A stretch of DNA of 47,096 nucleotides from Bifidobacterium apri. GTDB lineage: Bacteria; Actinomycetota; Actinomycetes; Actinomycetales; Bifidobacteriaceae. This document shows positions 46,910-47,096 of the stretch, one piece after another. The notes beneath the pieces are model-generated. The model saw only the letters and a list, made by a program, of their open reading frames with translations, had not been told where the DNA came from and did no database searches. Every line of letters begins with the position of its first letter. Within the stretch, counting starts at the first letter, position 1. The stretch lies in contig NZ_WBSO01000016.1 of assembly GCF_009299485.1 (NCBI RefSeq), positions 1 to 47,096 on the forward strand. Reading direction: 5' to 3'. The position numbers and the translations under genes are program-made.

Positions 46910-47096
46910 ACGATGAAATCTCCCATTCTTGGGGTCTGCTCCGCGCCTGGCAGCATGACAATCGTGGCGTGGACGGCAGGCCATACTGTCAGAATTGTAA
47001 CCGGCGGGTACGGACATGGACCGGGCGTTTTCCGGCGTCCAAACGCACAAACGACGAAGGCGGCAGCCTGGACCATACCAGACCGCCGCACCACCC
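46910..47096. other. Upstream of glmU, window end
   Basis: 187 bases with no gene recognised. The glmU promoter should lie here. Confidence 0.4.

Overview
The window looks like chromosomal DNA of a Bifidobacterium or close relative (Bifidobacteriaceae, high-GC Gram-positive). The basis is gene content and order on the minus strand: leuS-comEA-comEC-holA-tsaE-tsaB-rimI-tsaD, glmU-rsfS-phosphatase, a fused Memo/AMMECR1 protein with its radical SAM partner, and strong GGAGG-type ribosome binding sites. The species cannot be fixed from the sequence alone.

Layout. (1) 1-270 is a strikingly A+C-rich non-coding stretch, followed by a terminator. (2) 387-6140 holds an envelope module on the minus strand: two zinc-ribbon membrane proteins flanking a secreted or anchored class A beta-lactamase-like serine hydrolase. 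One zinc-ribbon protein ends in a domain that reads as a catalytically dead copy of the hydrolase. (3) 6337-9273 carries two overlapping micro-genes and an overlapping pair of paralogues, one with a SWIM zinc finger and one without. (4) 9962-21792 is an accessory-looking amino-acid and 2-oxo-acid region: an Lrp regulator, an OpuC/EgtU-type permease-binding-protein fusion with its ATPase, a D-2-hydroxyacid dehydrogenase, an MFS transporter and a HisC-like aminotransferase (all minus). Divergent from these are an orphan branched-chain-type binding lipoprotein, then a LysR regulator back-to-back with a 2,2-dialkylglycine decarboxylase-like enzyme, and a serine acetyltransferase. (5) 22133-22474 has a decayed ISL3-type transposase fragment, small repeats and tRNA-Asn. 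(6) 22638-35250 is the housekeeping minus-strand block: the t6A genes tsaD, tsaB and tsaE, rimI, holA, the competence DNA-uptake genes, leuS, an orphan amino-acid-type binding lipoprotein and a CorA-type transporter. (7) 35634-40998 has tRNA-Ala, a CadD-type transporter, a Thr/Ser-rich membrane protein, a HAD phosphatase, a DMT transporter and a PPOX-family flavoprotein. (8) 41040-46909 has the AmmeMemoRadiSam pair, then gpm-like phosphatase, rsfS and glmU.

The most unusual non-coding signal is at 44146-44301, upstream of the Memo/AMMECR1-radical SAM operon. Three exact 52-bp periods each carry two inverted 14-bp half-sites at fixed spacing, while the DNA between the half-sites has diverged. 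This looks like an operator or architectural array. A second, weaker array of three 18-bp palindromes spaced 72 and 73 bp lies just beyond the end of tsaD. The best enzyme-level observations are the dead/active beta-lactamase-like pair with zinc ribbons, and the dgdR-dgdA-like arrangement, which I would not have expected in a gut actinobacterium.

Most genes are on the minus strand and form tightly packed operons with 1-17 bp overlaps. No phage genes, intact insertion sequence, CRISPR array or rRNA was seen. All functional names rest on motif and family recognition by eye; no database search was run.
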